DNA of 64,000 bases, taken from positions 1-64,000 of the forward strand of contig LVLI01000226.1 in assembly GCA_001687465.1 (NCBI GenBank), read 5' to 3'. Source of the stretch: Halocafeteria seosinensis (lineage: Eukaryota > Sar > Bigyra > Bicosoecida). A program made the translations under genes and the position numbers. The notes beneath the pieces were generated by a model. It made no database searches. It worked only from the letters and a program-made list of their open reading frames with translations, and was not told the DNA's origin. Positions 35,773 to 46,322 of the stretch are shown here, in pieces (within the stretch, counting starts at the first letter, position 1; every line of letters begins with the position of its first letter).

Positions 35773-37352
35773 ATGTCGACGAACGAAACAGTAAGTGTCG
35801 GTGTCTGCGCGCGTAAACTGGGTATCTTTTTGTCCTCTTTGGTATTCCCCCGGCGAGATCGACCGTTTGTGTGAAGGCTGCGCTTGTCTGAGGCAATATA
35901 TTAAGGGATCCTGGAGTGCACGCGAATATCTCGATATTGTATCGTACATGGCGTTCAGTGGCGGGGAAAATGGCGTTGCCTGCCTCCCTCTACCTTGCTT
36001 CTATCGAAAATTATACCCACTGTCTTTTGGCGCAGGCTCGCGGTACTAGGGTGATGCCCGACGAGAATACCCAGCAAGGGAAGCGCTATAACAACAACAT
36101 CCAGACTCGCAATCAGGCTCGTTCTGCTCTGGGTGAAATAACCAATAACGCTGTAAGTGGTCCTCATAAGGATGGCGCTGCGTGCAACGTAATTTGCGCA
36201 AAAAAGATCACAGCACCAACGCGAAAAGCGCGCGCTGGAAAATGCTTGTTCACTTCGCTGTGCATATCCTCTATTGGTACAGACTTCTGTGCAGCCTGCT
36301 CAGAATACTAATGGAGGGACGCAGGTTCAGTCGTCTGTGCGCTCTAGGGCTCTGCATAGAGCAATGATAGCTGGAGCAGCTCCTGCTGGAGATGGGGACG
36401 TAGAGATGATGAATCCGCCTGCTGCCGAGGCACCTTCGCCGCCTCCAGGAGTCGTTGATATAGACAAGGAAACTTCCGATGACCCCCTTGCAGTTCCAGA
36501 GTACGTCTCTGATATCTTCGCCCACTATAAAGAATGCGAGGTAAGTCTAGACTCCTTGAAGTTTGGCATAGGCGTAACTCCGACGTTCACAGCCACTCCG
36601 CAACTGCTCGTCCTCCGCAGTCTCGCAAGGTTGCCGATCCCCGCTATATGAGTGCCCAGGAAGATATAAACGAGCGCATGCGTGCTATTTTGATTGATTG
36701 GTTGATTGAAGTTCATCTCAAGTTCAAACTCATGCCTGAGACACTCTATTTAACGGTGAATCTAATTGATCGATACCTGGAACAGAACGCAGTGGTGCGC
36801 CAGAAGCTACAATTGGTTGGTGTCACAGCCATGCTGCTTGCCTCAAAATATGAGGAAATTTACGCCCCAGAAGTGCGCGATTTTGTTTATATCACTGACC
36901 GTGCTTATACACGGGAGCAGATATTGACTATGGAGACTGCAATGCTTCAATCCTTCTCCTTTAACATAACAACCCCAACGGCTTATCCCTTCCTTAAGCG
37001 TTTTCTGAAAGCGGCTGGCACGAACACGCGACTTACGCAGATGGCGACTTACTTTATGGAGCGTACTCTACAGGAGTATCGTATGCTGCAATTCCTCCCC
37101 TCGATGGTGGCTGCTGCTGCTGTCAATATGGCTATGCGCTCTCTCGACCATGGGGAATGGAACGCTACCCTTCAATATTATACTGGATACAGTGAAGAGC
37201 AATTGTGCCCCTGTGTCCAAACAATGGAAGGAATCATTGAACATGCACCGAATGCCTCTCTGAAGGCGGTCTTCAAGAAGTGGTCCTCTACCAAGTTCGG
37301 TGCCGTAGCGCGAATCCCATTAGTCAACATTTTGCCGCCCGGTGCAAACTGA
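35773..37352 (+). CDS. CCNB: B-type cyclin
   Basis: Four exons: 35773-35790, 36036-36152, 36283-36540, 36621-37352, all phase 0; 374 aa. Cyclin B activates CDK1 at mitosis. A canonical destruction box RSALGEITN lies at residues 35-43, the degron read by the anaphase-promoting complex. After a Pro/Ala-rich linker come SDIFAHYKECE and YMSAQEDINERMRAILIDW, then the cyclin box with KLQLVGVTAMLLASKYEEI and the second fold through TGYSEEQL. The first exon encodes only six residues. Introns one (245 nt) and two (130 nt) are long for this window. At 36283 the acceptor has an alternative 12 nt downstream that keeps frame. Confidence 0.93.
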
Positions 37353-37699
37353 AGAGGCCAGCAGCTTTTTGTACAAGCAATCGAGGATAATGAACAATCC
37401 CGGCAGTCTAAGGGAAAGAAACACTTGATTTGAATAACTTCAAAAGTTAAGACTAGGTAGGTGCGAGCGATAATATACGATATCATACTTAACTAGTAAG
37501 GAGCCCTTCGCATCCCCCAAGTTCTTCTTTCTCTTCTTTTTCATATACATTGCTTAGTTTCCCTCTGCCACATTGGTGGCAAGTTTAGCTAAACCAAAAG
37601 GAAATTATCGGGGAATAGAGCGTGTACATTTATTTCATGAGAAGCACCCGAGAAGAACGGCAGGGAATTCCGCTGTAAGGTAGCAGATCTATGCTAAAA
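37353..37699. other. Convergent 3' region, cyclin B / Piercer-like gene
   Basis: A 347-bp spacer between two stops, probably both 3' untranslated regions. No gene is seen. Confidence 0.4.
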
Positions 37700-38320
37700 C
37701 TACAAGGGTCCATCATAAAGGGAATGAAACTTGCTCTTTGGTGTACTGGTGTTCAACCCAGTGTATCTGTAGGGGCCTGTGGGGAAATTCTGCGGGAGAT
37801 ATGCAAGAAGGAACCAATAATGACATAGGAAGCTGTGCAGCGCCGAGTTCCTATTCTTAACTAACCTTGGAAAATTCTTGAGACTGCGTATGCTTCGGAG
37901 GCTTTACCTCCCATTTGACCCCTTTGGGAGCATGGCCGTATTCTGCGTTGCTGGTTCTGTAGAGCGGATGTTGTCGATTCATCCTCTCCTTATAGAGTTC
38001 TGCACCTCCCGGTTGTACAAACACTTAATGACTTCACATTTCCGTTCGAGCTCAAACAAAAATCACGTACCATATTTCTCCTCCAGAGATAGTGACCTGG
38101 AGGCATCAGCTGGCTGCGTTGCTTCCAGATACTCCTGTAAGACGGTAGGTACCGTTGAGAATCTGGTATTCAGCACTGCTTGATTTTGCGATTGCGTCCC
38201 AGATTGATCTAACTGCCCACTCGATCCCTTTTGAGTACGGCTCTGACCACAGCCATCTTCGCTCATGTAGTCTTCATTCTTCTCGGCACTCTCATGAGCA
38301 CGGTGTTGTGATGCACTCAT
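37700..38320 (-). CDS. Piercer-like microtubule inner protein (C9orf116 family)
   Basis: Three exons: 38320-38071, 37999-37866, 37789-37700 (phases 1 and 0); 157 aa. The conserved part is HPLYRTSNAEYGHAP followed by a long gap and GPYRYTGLNTSTPK, which match the family's HPLYRT-N-x-x-Y-G and G-x-x-x-x-x-G-L-N-T motifs. In animals PIERCE1/2 bind inside ciliary doublet microtubules and help recruit outer dynein arm docking. The N-terminal 80 residues are Ser/Gln-rich and unconserved. The small size, two motifs and ciliary company (CFAP46, MORN protein) support the call; I have not excluded another small microtubule inner protein family. Confidence 0.65.
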
Positions 38321-38761
38321 TTTTCTGTTCTATCGCAAGCCAAGAATCTGGTTTGTGCCTGTGCACGTGCCACTAAGATTCTACCGGCTTGGTTCTGTGG
38401 ATCAACTACTCCTGTGTATATTCTTCTATGAGGATTGCTGCCGAATCAACACTTGCACTGGTACACTATCGTGCTGCCAACAATGTTGCTGTTGCGCCGT
38501 GTAACTTCAACCGACGCGCGCTATTTCACACTCCCGACTGCAAGGCTGCTGGTACTTAAGGTGCCGTTAGCCGATCTCTTGGATTTGCCCGTGTGGTAGC
38601 AAATAGTAGGAAGATGTTTGTTTTGGCTACATCGAGGACCCCAATACTGCGGTTTGTAAGCTGATGCGCAGATCCGGGGCACACACGGAATCGGAGAATC
38701 GCCGACATACCCACCACAGCGTCTCTGATCAAGAGACATTATTTGATGATGGAAACCCTAG
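38321..38761. other. Upstream of Piercer-like gene, no firm gene
   Basis: A 72-codon minus-strand frame (38739-38521, Cys- and Pro-rich) has no recognised domain and starts 23 bp past the end of the 50-codon frame at 38914-38762. I see no firm gene; the promoter of the Piercer-like gene lies here. Confidence 0.25.
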
Positions 38762-38914
38762 CTATTGACCTTCTATCCGTCCATGAACCTTTTGCGGGTA
38801 TTCGTCACGGAATTCATTCACTGTTGGTGCGTACCCGTATGCCAAAGCCTCGTTGGTCGTAGTTGCAAACTGAATGAATAAGAACAACGAGTAAAGCAGC
38901 ACCAAAGAGTGCAT
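38762..38914 (-). CDS. Possible 50-aa single-TM microprotein
   Basis: A minus-strand ATG at 38914 opens 50 codons ending at 38762. The product has a strongly hydrophobic N-terminal helix (LVLLYSLFLFIQF) followed by a polar 33-residue tail (EALAYGYAPTVNEF ... HGRIEGQ). It looks like a small mitochondrial complex subunit or a signal-anchored peptide, but no family was recognised. A longer antisense-overlapping minus frame starting at 39008 runs through the same bases in another phase. The call rests on protein-like composition only. Confidence 0.25.
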   Translation of the reverse strand: MHSLVLLYSLFLFIQFATTTNEALAYGYAPTVNEFRDEYPQKVHGRIEGQ

Positions 38915-39155
38915 AGTTAGCGCACGCGCATATATCAACTAGTCGCCAAAGCGGCTGTGGCAAAGATGTTGGTTTTGCTTCTTGCAATCCCCCTTGTGTC
39001 AGGGTCAAGCTTCAACCTCGAACCCGTTCTTGCATCACGTCAACATGAGTGTGGCAGCCCACTGCAGGTGTAGGAAGGATTGATAGATGGTCCAATTTAC
39101 GCCGCTATTCTGCATATGCTTGTTTGCGGTATCAGTCCAAAAAGACGTGTAGGCT

Positions 39156-39986
39156 ATGCAAGTTGCCAAGCGAGGTGGGAGCAGCCAGCGCTTCCTCCGT
39201 CGACTAGCACGAGGATTGTCTTCTTCTTTGGTCTCCTCATGCACTCTCTGTAGTAGACAATCAGCTATAAGGAGTACTGCTTCTTGTACTACTCTCGGAT
39301 TACCGGTAGCCTCTAACACAATTCAGAGAAGATGCTTTGCGTAGGTGCTTTGTGTTTCCCGAGGATGCCAACACCGCTTGTTATCGTATATATTGCTCAA
39401 AAAATGACGATGCAGGGCTAAAGTACCCAAGAGCGTCGACATTATTTTGCGAGAACAGATTGATGAACTTGGATATAAAGGACAGCATTTGCAAGTGTCT
39501 CCAGGCTACGCTAGGAATTACTTGGTGCCTGAACAACTCGCCGTGTATGCCTCGCCGGCAAATTTGAAGAATTATAAAGTTACTCTCTCGGTAAGTTCGC
39601 TGAAAACACTCCGAAACAGACTGATTTATCAATAACGTCTGTGGTGACTTTTGGATATCTGTTAATGCTTTGAACAGGCCGAAGAAGAAGCAGCAAAGGC
39701 TCAGGAAAGGCGGCTGAACTTGTTACGAAAGAAAATTTCATCCACTCGTCTCAGATTTGATCGAGCGACTACGGATGGTGTTGAATTATATGGTGCAATT
39801 TCTGCAGAAGATCTCATCTCAGCTATTCGTGATCATAAAACATTTCAGCTGAAGCTAAGGCCTGAAAATCTCAGGTTTCCAGATCAAACAACGTCTGAAT
39901 TCAAGAAGGTGGGAGAGTACAGAATAGAGATAGAAGCAGAGCCAGACTTTTGGTGCGAAGTTCCTATTTCCATTGGGACGACTTAA
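39156..39986 (+). CDS. MRPL9: Mitochondrial ribosomal protein bL9m
   Basis: Three exons: 39156-39340, 39416-39590, 39678-39986 (phases 2 and 0); 222 aa. The first exon is an almost acid-free, Arg/Ser-rich presequence (RFLRRLARGLSSS). The mature part begins KVPKSVDIILREQIDELGYKG and continues VSPGYARNYLVPEQLA, the bL9 N-domain signature, followed by an Ala/Glu helix and a C-domain. bL9 binds the base of the L1 stalk of the large subunit. The presequence plus intron-bearing nuclear gene point to the mitochondrial ribosome; a plastid form cannot be excluded without knowing the organism. Confidence 0.9.
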
Positions 39987-40060
39987 GGAATGTATAATTC
40001 GGTTGTTACTGATTGTTTTTAGGATAACATGTCAATAATACCATACTAACTCCTTGTGCT

Positions 40061-40818
40061 TTATCCGTAGTGCTTCTCTGGGGGCGTATCGAAAGCCTCA
40101 GCAGAGCCATTTGCTATATCTTTGCCACCAGGTCCTCTGTAAGTATGTTTCACGAAGAGCGGTAGATTATCATCCTTGTAACCTGTGTGCGTCGGCATAA
40201 GTTGATTGCCATTATACCGGAATCCCATCAATCGATGCGCCGATCTCGACAACCCAGTATTTAGTGCAATGAGCCCGGCTCCAATTCCGACAAGTAAGCC
40301 TACAGAATGGGGCCTAGTATAACGTAAACGCATTTCCCGGACTGAAAATGCGCATTGTGTAAAGTTTTTATAAGCTAGCCCAACGACTTCTCAACGACAG
40401 CACTTCCACTTACTTGTCATGAGCGCCCAACCATAACCAGCTCCGAAGCTTAATCCAATACAACTGTAATCGTATAAATTCATTCCCCAGAACGCTCTCC
40501 ATCGTGTGGGAACCCCATGAACCACAGGCTGCAGTTTATAAGTGAAGAAACGTGAATGAAAACGATACGTTCTCTAGACAGGGAGGTACAGGGGTACAGG
40601 GGGCACTAGCACCCCGACAAAAACGCCTTTGTACATACCTTCCAGATAGGTCCAAACGGGTATTTCCAGTTATACTGAGGTTTCCCATACGCAAATTGTC
40701 CAAAATCGAAAGGTTCACCTCGCCTCCATGCTTGATGAGCCGCTGATTGGGCCATTTGCCCCAATTTTTGGAACTCCTGCCGCTCATGATTAGCTCTATT
40801 TTTCTCGTCTGACGACAT
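40061..40818 (-). CDS. Two-TM mitochondrial-type protein, possible complex I NUXM-like subunit
   Basis: Three exons: 40818-40639, 40528-40414, 40341-40061 (phases 0 and 1); 191 aa. No presequence is obvious; the protein starts with a charged helix, then FAYGKPQYNWKYPFGPIWK, two hydrophobic helices (about residues 78-95 and 108-125), and SRSAHRLMGFRYN just after the second helix, ending in a Lys/His-rich tail. Two helices followed by an aromatic R-x-x-G-x-x-x-N patch recall NUXM (NDUFX), a complex I accessory subunit, but sequence similarity is weak and from memory. It is certainly a spliced, well-formed gene; its role is open. It converges on bL9m, 74 bp away. Confidence 0.55.
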
Positions 40819-40890
40819 TTGGCGTCCTTTTCCCGCTGATAGTTTGTATACTACGTTTATATTTGTCGATGTGGATAGAAGACGCGGATA

Positions 40891-40930
40891 TTAGCTCCCA
40901 ATCCTACCAATTAGCTCCCAATCCTACCAA
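40891..40930. repeat. Perfect 20-bp tandem duplication
   Basis: TTAGCTCCCAATCCTACCAA occurs twice head to tail without mismatch, in the short divergent space between the two-TM gene (start 40818) and the small gene at 40963. It is probably a recent slippage event in a leader or promoter. Confidence 0.9.
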
Positions 40931-40962
40931 AGCTGCAAGACTACAAGGCGCACTGTGGCAAA

Positions 40963-41420
40963 ATGGATGCAGAATCTCCCGAGAGCTATAAATGTCGGGA
41001 AGATGTCAGCAAGTTCCCAAAACGGTACAAAGGTTGTAAGAGTACCTGCTGCAAGAGTCTCATGTTGTAAGCTCAGTAGCCATGTTATGTTAACGAAAGT
41101 TCGAATAACGCTGTTCATCGTAAGAAAAGAAAACCCCAGCGTTTGGAGAATTCGTTTCTCCGCTGCCCGTTGATGATGTGGGTATTCTCCGTGGTCAACT
41201 ATTCAAGATATTCCTCAAGAATAATCAAACATTGTATGATGAAACTTTCCCATTCAATACCGTGTATTTACATGGCTTTAGGTTATTGAGTAAACGTAGA
41301 AAGTCAGAACTGGAATTTCGATTGTCGTATGTGCCAGGGTGGATCAGCTCATTGCAATATAAACTTTCTGAGAAACGTATGATGGGTGCCACACCGAAGT
41401 GTGCTATACGGTTACAGTAG
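40963..41420 (+). CDS. Unknown small protein (117 aa)
   Basis: Proposed exons 40963-41035 and 41140-41420 (phase 1, donor GTAAGA, acceptor CCCCAG with a weak pyrimidine tract). The second exon reads like genuine protein: LPVDDVGILRGQLFKIFLKN, then LHGFRLLSKRRKSELEFRL and WISSLQYKLSEKR. The first exon is short and basic. I do not recognise a domain; the alternation of hydrophobic and basic residues suggests a small globular nucleic-acid or ribosome-associated protein, which is only an impression. The exon join is less certain than elsewhere in the window. Confidence 0.4.
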
Positions 41421-41664
41421 AGATGACCACTTCTCGCAAGGAGCGGTGCAAGCTAGTAGCGGATATGTTACGCCAACCCACGTTGACATGAATCCCACGG
41501 GAATTCCGAGTCAGTAATATCGCAGGAAACGCAGTGTTGCTCCACGTGTTTAGCAGAACAAGAAAGCATGAGTGGTAGCCAAGAGTTGTGGAAATAGTAT
41601 AGGCTGGAGTGCGCTGGAGTGCCTTCTCCGGGGTGACGTACCAACGTCTGGCAGATGGGAGAAA

Positions 41665-42945
41665 TCAGAGTTTTGCCTGCAAAGATGGATACCAAACCTT
41701 GGTTGCTACACTCCGGACTAGCGTTGCGATTTCTTTGGCGCAACCCCAATATAGCGTATGGCCAGCGCCCCCATGTCCATAGTTATGAACAATGTGGTAC
41801 CCACTCTCGGCTTGGACGCTTTCTATTCTTACTCCACTCTTGCGCAAAGGCCGTAATCCTACCCAAGCCTGCAAAACACCGCTGTTCGGTGCATTTAATT
41901 CTGGCACTAGTTCCGCACATTTCTCCCATATTTCTTTTGACGTCATTTCATTGGGATAGCAATCCGTTTCGCCAAAGTCTGTAGTTCCGCCGCATACAGC
42001 CTCGCCACACCCCAATCTCGGGAGCACGTATGCTGCAGGTCACACACTTGCGTCTGACTCCAACATCGAGTTTTACGGCAGAATCCACATACCTTTTTTA
42101 TCAACGTCTATTCTAAACTCCCGAACTTGTGGTGCAAACACTCGTAGAACCTGTCCGCGAACTGGTACTACGCTTTCGTCGTTGCACAGGAACTTTGCCC
42201 CGTAACCCGAGCAATTTATGATGATGGCATGTTTGGCTTCGTCCTGTCTCATGAACTCAGATTCGATAGCCACATCTATAGCATCAGGTAAGTGCTTCAG
42301 ATGTCGAGGGGCAAACCGCCCTCCTAGATCGCTGATTTGGTTCTCCAACCATCGTAAGAACTTGGGTGACTCAGCGATAATCGTGGCAAATTCGAATCCG
42401 TATCGATACGTGGTATGCCGGCGAAGTCCGGCCTCCTCCAACTCTTTCGAATTCAATTCCCTGAAAGACTTTGTACTCTGTGACCAATAGGGAGTCTCTT
42501 CCAGCGGCTCCTTGTAGTATTGTTGCCTGCAGGTCTTAGGATTCCAGATACCTATTTGCTGCTGGCGCAAGATGGGCAAGGATAGACATACCCTTGGACT
42601 TCGTATACTCCCGTTTCCCGACTCAGTCCTGCTTCCACTAAGCCGTACTCAAAATCAAGAGTTTCTTTAGCCCACTTACTGCAACCACAGATATCGTAAA
42701 CTCGCCGGGGATCGGTAGTTGGAATTCAGGCTCGTAACTCACTCAATGGTATCTTCATCTGTTCCTTCTACAGTGTACGGTTCCCAAATCGCCCCAGCCC
42801 CATCCGACGTCGTGCGCGGACTGAATTCGTTGGAAATGCAAAGAACGCGCCTGTAGCCCTCGTATTTCAGCAGATAATAAGCACTGCTCAACCCTATGAT
42901 CCCAGCTCCTACGACCACTATCGGAGGATCTATCTCGGCGGCCAT
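41665..42945 (-). CDS. DAO: D-amino-acid oxidase family, peroxisomal, with frame anomaly
   Basis: Exons 42945-42743, 42678-about 42580 continuing to 42093, and 42032-41665. The FAD fold begins IVVVGAGIIGLSSAYYLL; later motifs are CSGYGAKFL, GQVLRVFAP, GLRPLRKSGVRIE and HNYGHGGAGHTLYWGCA, all DAO hallmarks. DAO deaminates D-amino acids with release of hydrogen peroxide. The C-terminus is AKL, a peroxisomal targeting signal type 1, as in other DAOs. Around 42565-42600 the frame that gives GVYEVQGY, a good family match, hits a stop and the match resumes in another frame at QQIGIWNPK. No intron of normal size repairs this: a 47-nt intron from GTATAC would discard the matching residues, and a phase-0 intron would be under 30 nt. 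A sequence indel, a decaying gene or an extremely short intron are possible. Confidence 0.82.
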
Positions 42946-43178
42946 TTTATTGCCCGTCTCGAACGAATGGTAGAAGAGCCCTCAATCGACGATACAGAAT
43001 GTCGGGTGTGTGTATGAAGTATACCACTGGTATGTTGTGTATTGTTCCAAGTAGCAAGCCACCTTCACAACCGTGACCAGGAATCACAAACGAGTGTGTC
43101 CGTCAACATAACTACCACAGTAACTTCCAGTGGGAAACTAGCTGATGGTGTCAATCGGAACGAGGAGAGAGAATTATA

Positions 43179-45213
43179 TTATGAGGCTCCTATCAACGCA
43201 TCCAGACGGTCTGCCTCCGAGATGCTGGTTTTACGGAAGATCTCCCGAGCGGTCTTAAATGCCTTCAGCAGATGTCGTCTCTCCTTTTGAGACCTTAGAA
43301 CATCAGCTAGATCACGGTCTATCTTGAGGGGATCGAAGATCTTCAGGCGTTCACTAGGCCTTTTAGGGACCGCATGCCCATGTTTTATGGACACAGCGTG
43401 AGTTTTCCACGGAAAGTCAGCATAAAACTCGAAGAACGAGCGTAATAAATCCCCAGGTTTTTCATAAAACTTGCTAGCTAATTCTTTTTGCTCTTCAGTT
43501 GGAGTTGCATCCAGTTGAAAACGATATTCATGGGTTGTTCCGTCCATAACAATTGAGAATGCTCGAATGTTACCCTTCCGATTGCCATCTTGTAGGTTCG
43601 GAAGGAGCTTCACTTGTTGCAGAAAAAACACCACTAAGTTCAAGAACGTGTAATTTGAGAGGCCACCATTACGTGTGTCATTGACTTTAGCGGCAGATGC
43701 CCATTTCTTCACAGCTAAAGTCAACAGGTGGAGTATGCTGCGCCTTTCATCTTCAGGAAAGCACATCGAAGGAAAGAACACGTATTCTCGCAAGAGGCGG
43801 CTATTGTCCATCTGCACTAGCAGGAAATGCGTGGAGTGGAAATCAAGCAGGGTAATATACAGGTAGCACATACTGCAAAATAGTTATTGAATGAGATATC
43901 AACTTCAACTCCATTTTCGTGATGGGCTTTGATGATAGGCACCCGGGCTCCTTTGATGCAGTCTATATCTTTCCATCTCTTCTGTCGGCTCATAGCTTGT
44001 TTGATAGCATCTTGAATCTGCAGTCGAAGTAATTAAAGAGGTCAAACTATTCCAGCGACTAAGAGAGTGTGCTAGCTAGTAGCGGGCCAAATGAACGTAC
44101 TTTGATGTTTCGAGACTGAGTGTCAATTACTGTTACGTCGATATCGCTGCTGGGTAGAAGACAGTTATTTATTGCCGATCCTACAGGATGAATGGAAAAA
44201 CGCTCGCTTTCCGTTTTTGCATTGGCTTGAGATACAAGCTCACGTAAGTCCTTCAGTGTGTCCTGATGATATGCGTCTTGGACTTGTTCAAATATGTCGT
44301 CATACCACTGCATTTTGAAGGTAAGTCGTTTAATACTGTCAAAAGAGAAACCAGACGAGCAAACACACACCTTTAATAACAGTGAGTTAAACTTCATCGA
44401 CGTATCCCACAAATACGATTCACGATCAAGGGATCCACGGTTTGGGTTTCCTTTAGGCCCCTTTTCTTCTACCCTTGCGTTCTTCCGGCCTGATTGCCCC
44501 CCACTGTTTCTACCGGTGGACTGTGCTCCTGAGCCATTTTCGTTTTTCCGCCAACTCCCGCTATCTTCCACCTCTACACCCCTTGGACTATCCACATGCT
44601 TTTTACTAGACCTTGAATTTGACTCGTTCGCTGCTTTTGGCTCTCCCGCCTTCCCTCGGCCTTCCTTGACGGAAGTATCCTCGTCAGTTGGTGCTGTTTT
44701 CTTCTTACTCTTGCTGTTATCTGTCGCAGAGTCTTTCCCTGTTGACTGAGGTCTAGTATCGTCAATAGTCAGTCGCTCCATGGAATGGTGCACTCCTTGG
44801 TTCTTGCCTCTGCCACCTCCACGTCCACCGCCTCGTCCTCTGCCACCACCACGACCTCTTGTGGCGGCTTCGTTTGTATCCGGGTGTTCAAGATCATTAC
44901 CTCCTCGGCCTCCCCGACCTCCACTTTGGCCACGTCCTCGACCACGGCCACGATTGCCTCCATTGGGGGTATTTGCCGCACTTGTATCGACGTCTATGTC
45001 GTTGTTGGTGCCTCGGCCTCTTCCGCGACCTCGGTTATTACCGCCTCTGCTTCTTCCCCGTCCGCCGCGTCCACCCTGAGAAGGATCGCCATTTTGCTGG
45101 CGAGGGTGTGAGCCTGTGTTCTTGGACGAGGAACCTGTATGGGCTTCATTTAAACCGGATCTTGGCTGCACTGGAGCTGAGTCGGGAGAAATTTCCACTG
45201 CTTGAGCTGCCAT
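43179..45213 (-). CDS. Cid1-type nucleotidyltransferase (non-canonical poly(A)/poly(U) polymerase) with RGG-rich N-terminus
   Basis: Four exons: 45213-44371, 44307-44101, 44017-43874, 43811-43179, all phase 0; 608 aa. The first 150 residues carry long RGG and GRGRGRG runs, typical RNA-binding disorder; a Lys/Ser-rich spacer follows. The catalytic palm shows VGSAINNCLLPSSDIDVTV (the G-S helix and D-x-D) and the third Asp in ENGVEVDISF; the central domain has WASAAKVNDTRNGGLSNYTF, a hallmark of Cid1/TRF-like enzymes. These add A or U to RNA 3' ends in decay or activation; which nucleotide is used cannot be told. The 63-nt intron 44370-44308 is stop-free and in frame, so unspliced RNA would insert 21 residues. 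Confidence 0.88.
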
Positions 45214-45515
45214 TTTCTGCTCTCTGTTATCAATATCCCATTTTCTACGTTACTGCCACTGTTTCTCATGGAATTCAGTACCCATTCTCGACATTAGCTG
45301 TAACAATCATATACAAATGCGTATATTTGGGATGCAGGGATCCGTGAAAGAGGTTGAAGTTGAGGCTGTTGGTCCCTCGTGTATGCTGTATACAGTATTA
45401 TACCACAAGAGTGTATACAGTATAAAACTTGTGTTGTTTATCTACATGTTTACGTGTTTAGATTCGATTCACTGTATGTGGTGGATTAAATAGGGTATAT
45501 TTTTGAAGTTAGCCG
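45214..45515. promoter_or_regulatory. Divergent promoter with paired palindromic motif
   Basis: Between two outward-facing starts. The 12-mer TGTATACAGTAT, which contains the palindrome CTGTATACAG in its first copy, occurs at 45387-45398 and 45412-45423, 25 bp apart. The spacing and symmetry are compatible with a dimeric transcription factor site; this is inference. Confidence 0.4.
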
Positions 45516-46252
45516 ATGCTCCCATCCAAAAGAACGAGCTCAGATTCCGTATCATCGGCGTTTTTAGACCAAGATGAGGCTCATTCGTCTTCCAAACCCT
45601 CAAGGAAACGTTCCCGCTCGGAGGATGAGCTAGAAGATGAACAACAGGAGGCAACTGACGAGAACACCATTGATATGATGTACCACTTTGAACATCGGAC
45701 TGGGTTTGGAACTGACAAGGATAGTAATAACTTTGCAGTAGCTGCTGCAAAGGGACAAGCAAGTCCTCCAGAGGGTTCTTCGTACGGTCCCAGGCACCAG
45801 AGGAGCCAGAGCCTGATTCGGAAACAACCAGTGCAGGAGATGCTGCAAGAATTGTACCGGACCTATTCTTATCAACAATACCGTGAGCAAGGAATTGCAC
45901 CACCCACGTTGGATCGATTAAATACTTCAGTTGTAAGGAGCAATGAGACGTAAGTTGGAAGCTTGCATTCCCCTGTACTGTTTGATGGCATGAGTGGCCA
46001 GCGTTTTCTGCTCTCTTCGAGTGCAGACTAGAAGCATTTTGTGACGAGGCCTCAGAAATCTTGTTGGATGTTGCTTGTGCTGGGGTGGCACATAGCTACA
46101 GGAAACGAGATGGTCGCTCCAATAAGAGTGTCGATGAGGACTATTCAGAGTTGCTTTTTGGTCACCCGACGCTGTCCCAGACAAGACCTCTTGCTGTGTC
46201 AAAGCAAGATATTCAAGACGCTTGGGAATATGTGTGGAATGATGAAAATTAG
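45516..46252 (+). CDS. Unknown protein with basic nuclear-signal-like N-terminus (219 aa)
   Basis: Two exons, 45516-45949 and 46027-46252 (phase 2, donor GTAAGT, acceptor GTGCAG). Near residue 28 is KPSRKRSRSEDELEDEQQE, a likely nuclear localisation signal with an acidic follow-up. The middle is polar and disordered; the C-terminal half is helical (VQEMLQELYRTYSYQQYREQ, then LEAFCDEASEILLDVACAG) and the last residues are acidic and aromatic (WEYVWNDEN). I do not recognise the family. The splice sites and reading frame are sound, so it is a real gene. It converges with RPA1, 70 bp apart. Confidence 0.7.
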
Positions 46253-46322
46253 CCTTGTGACATTGCTGTCTTCACGTGCACAACTTATATGATACACAAC
46301 AGCTACTGAAGCTTGTGGCCAT

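Noticed and set aside
40955-41173. 73-codon frame starting at 40955 as the first exon of the small gene
   Set aside because: It is in the wrong phase for the protein-like frame after 41140, and the only intron linking them would be 20 nt.
44780-45347. Long plus-strand frames opposite the RGG region, Pro- and Leu-rich
   Set aside because: They are antisense shadows of the Gly-Arg codon repeats of the nucleotidyltransferase; the minus strand has the catalytic domain in frame.
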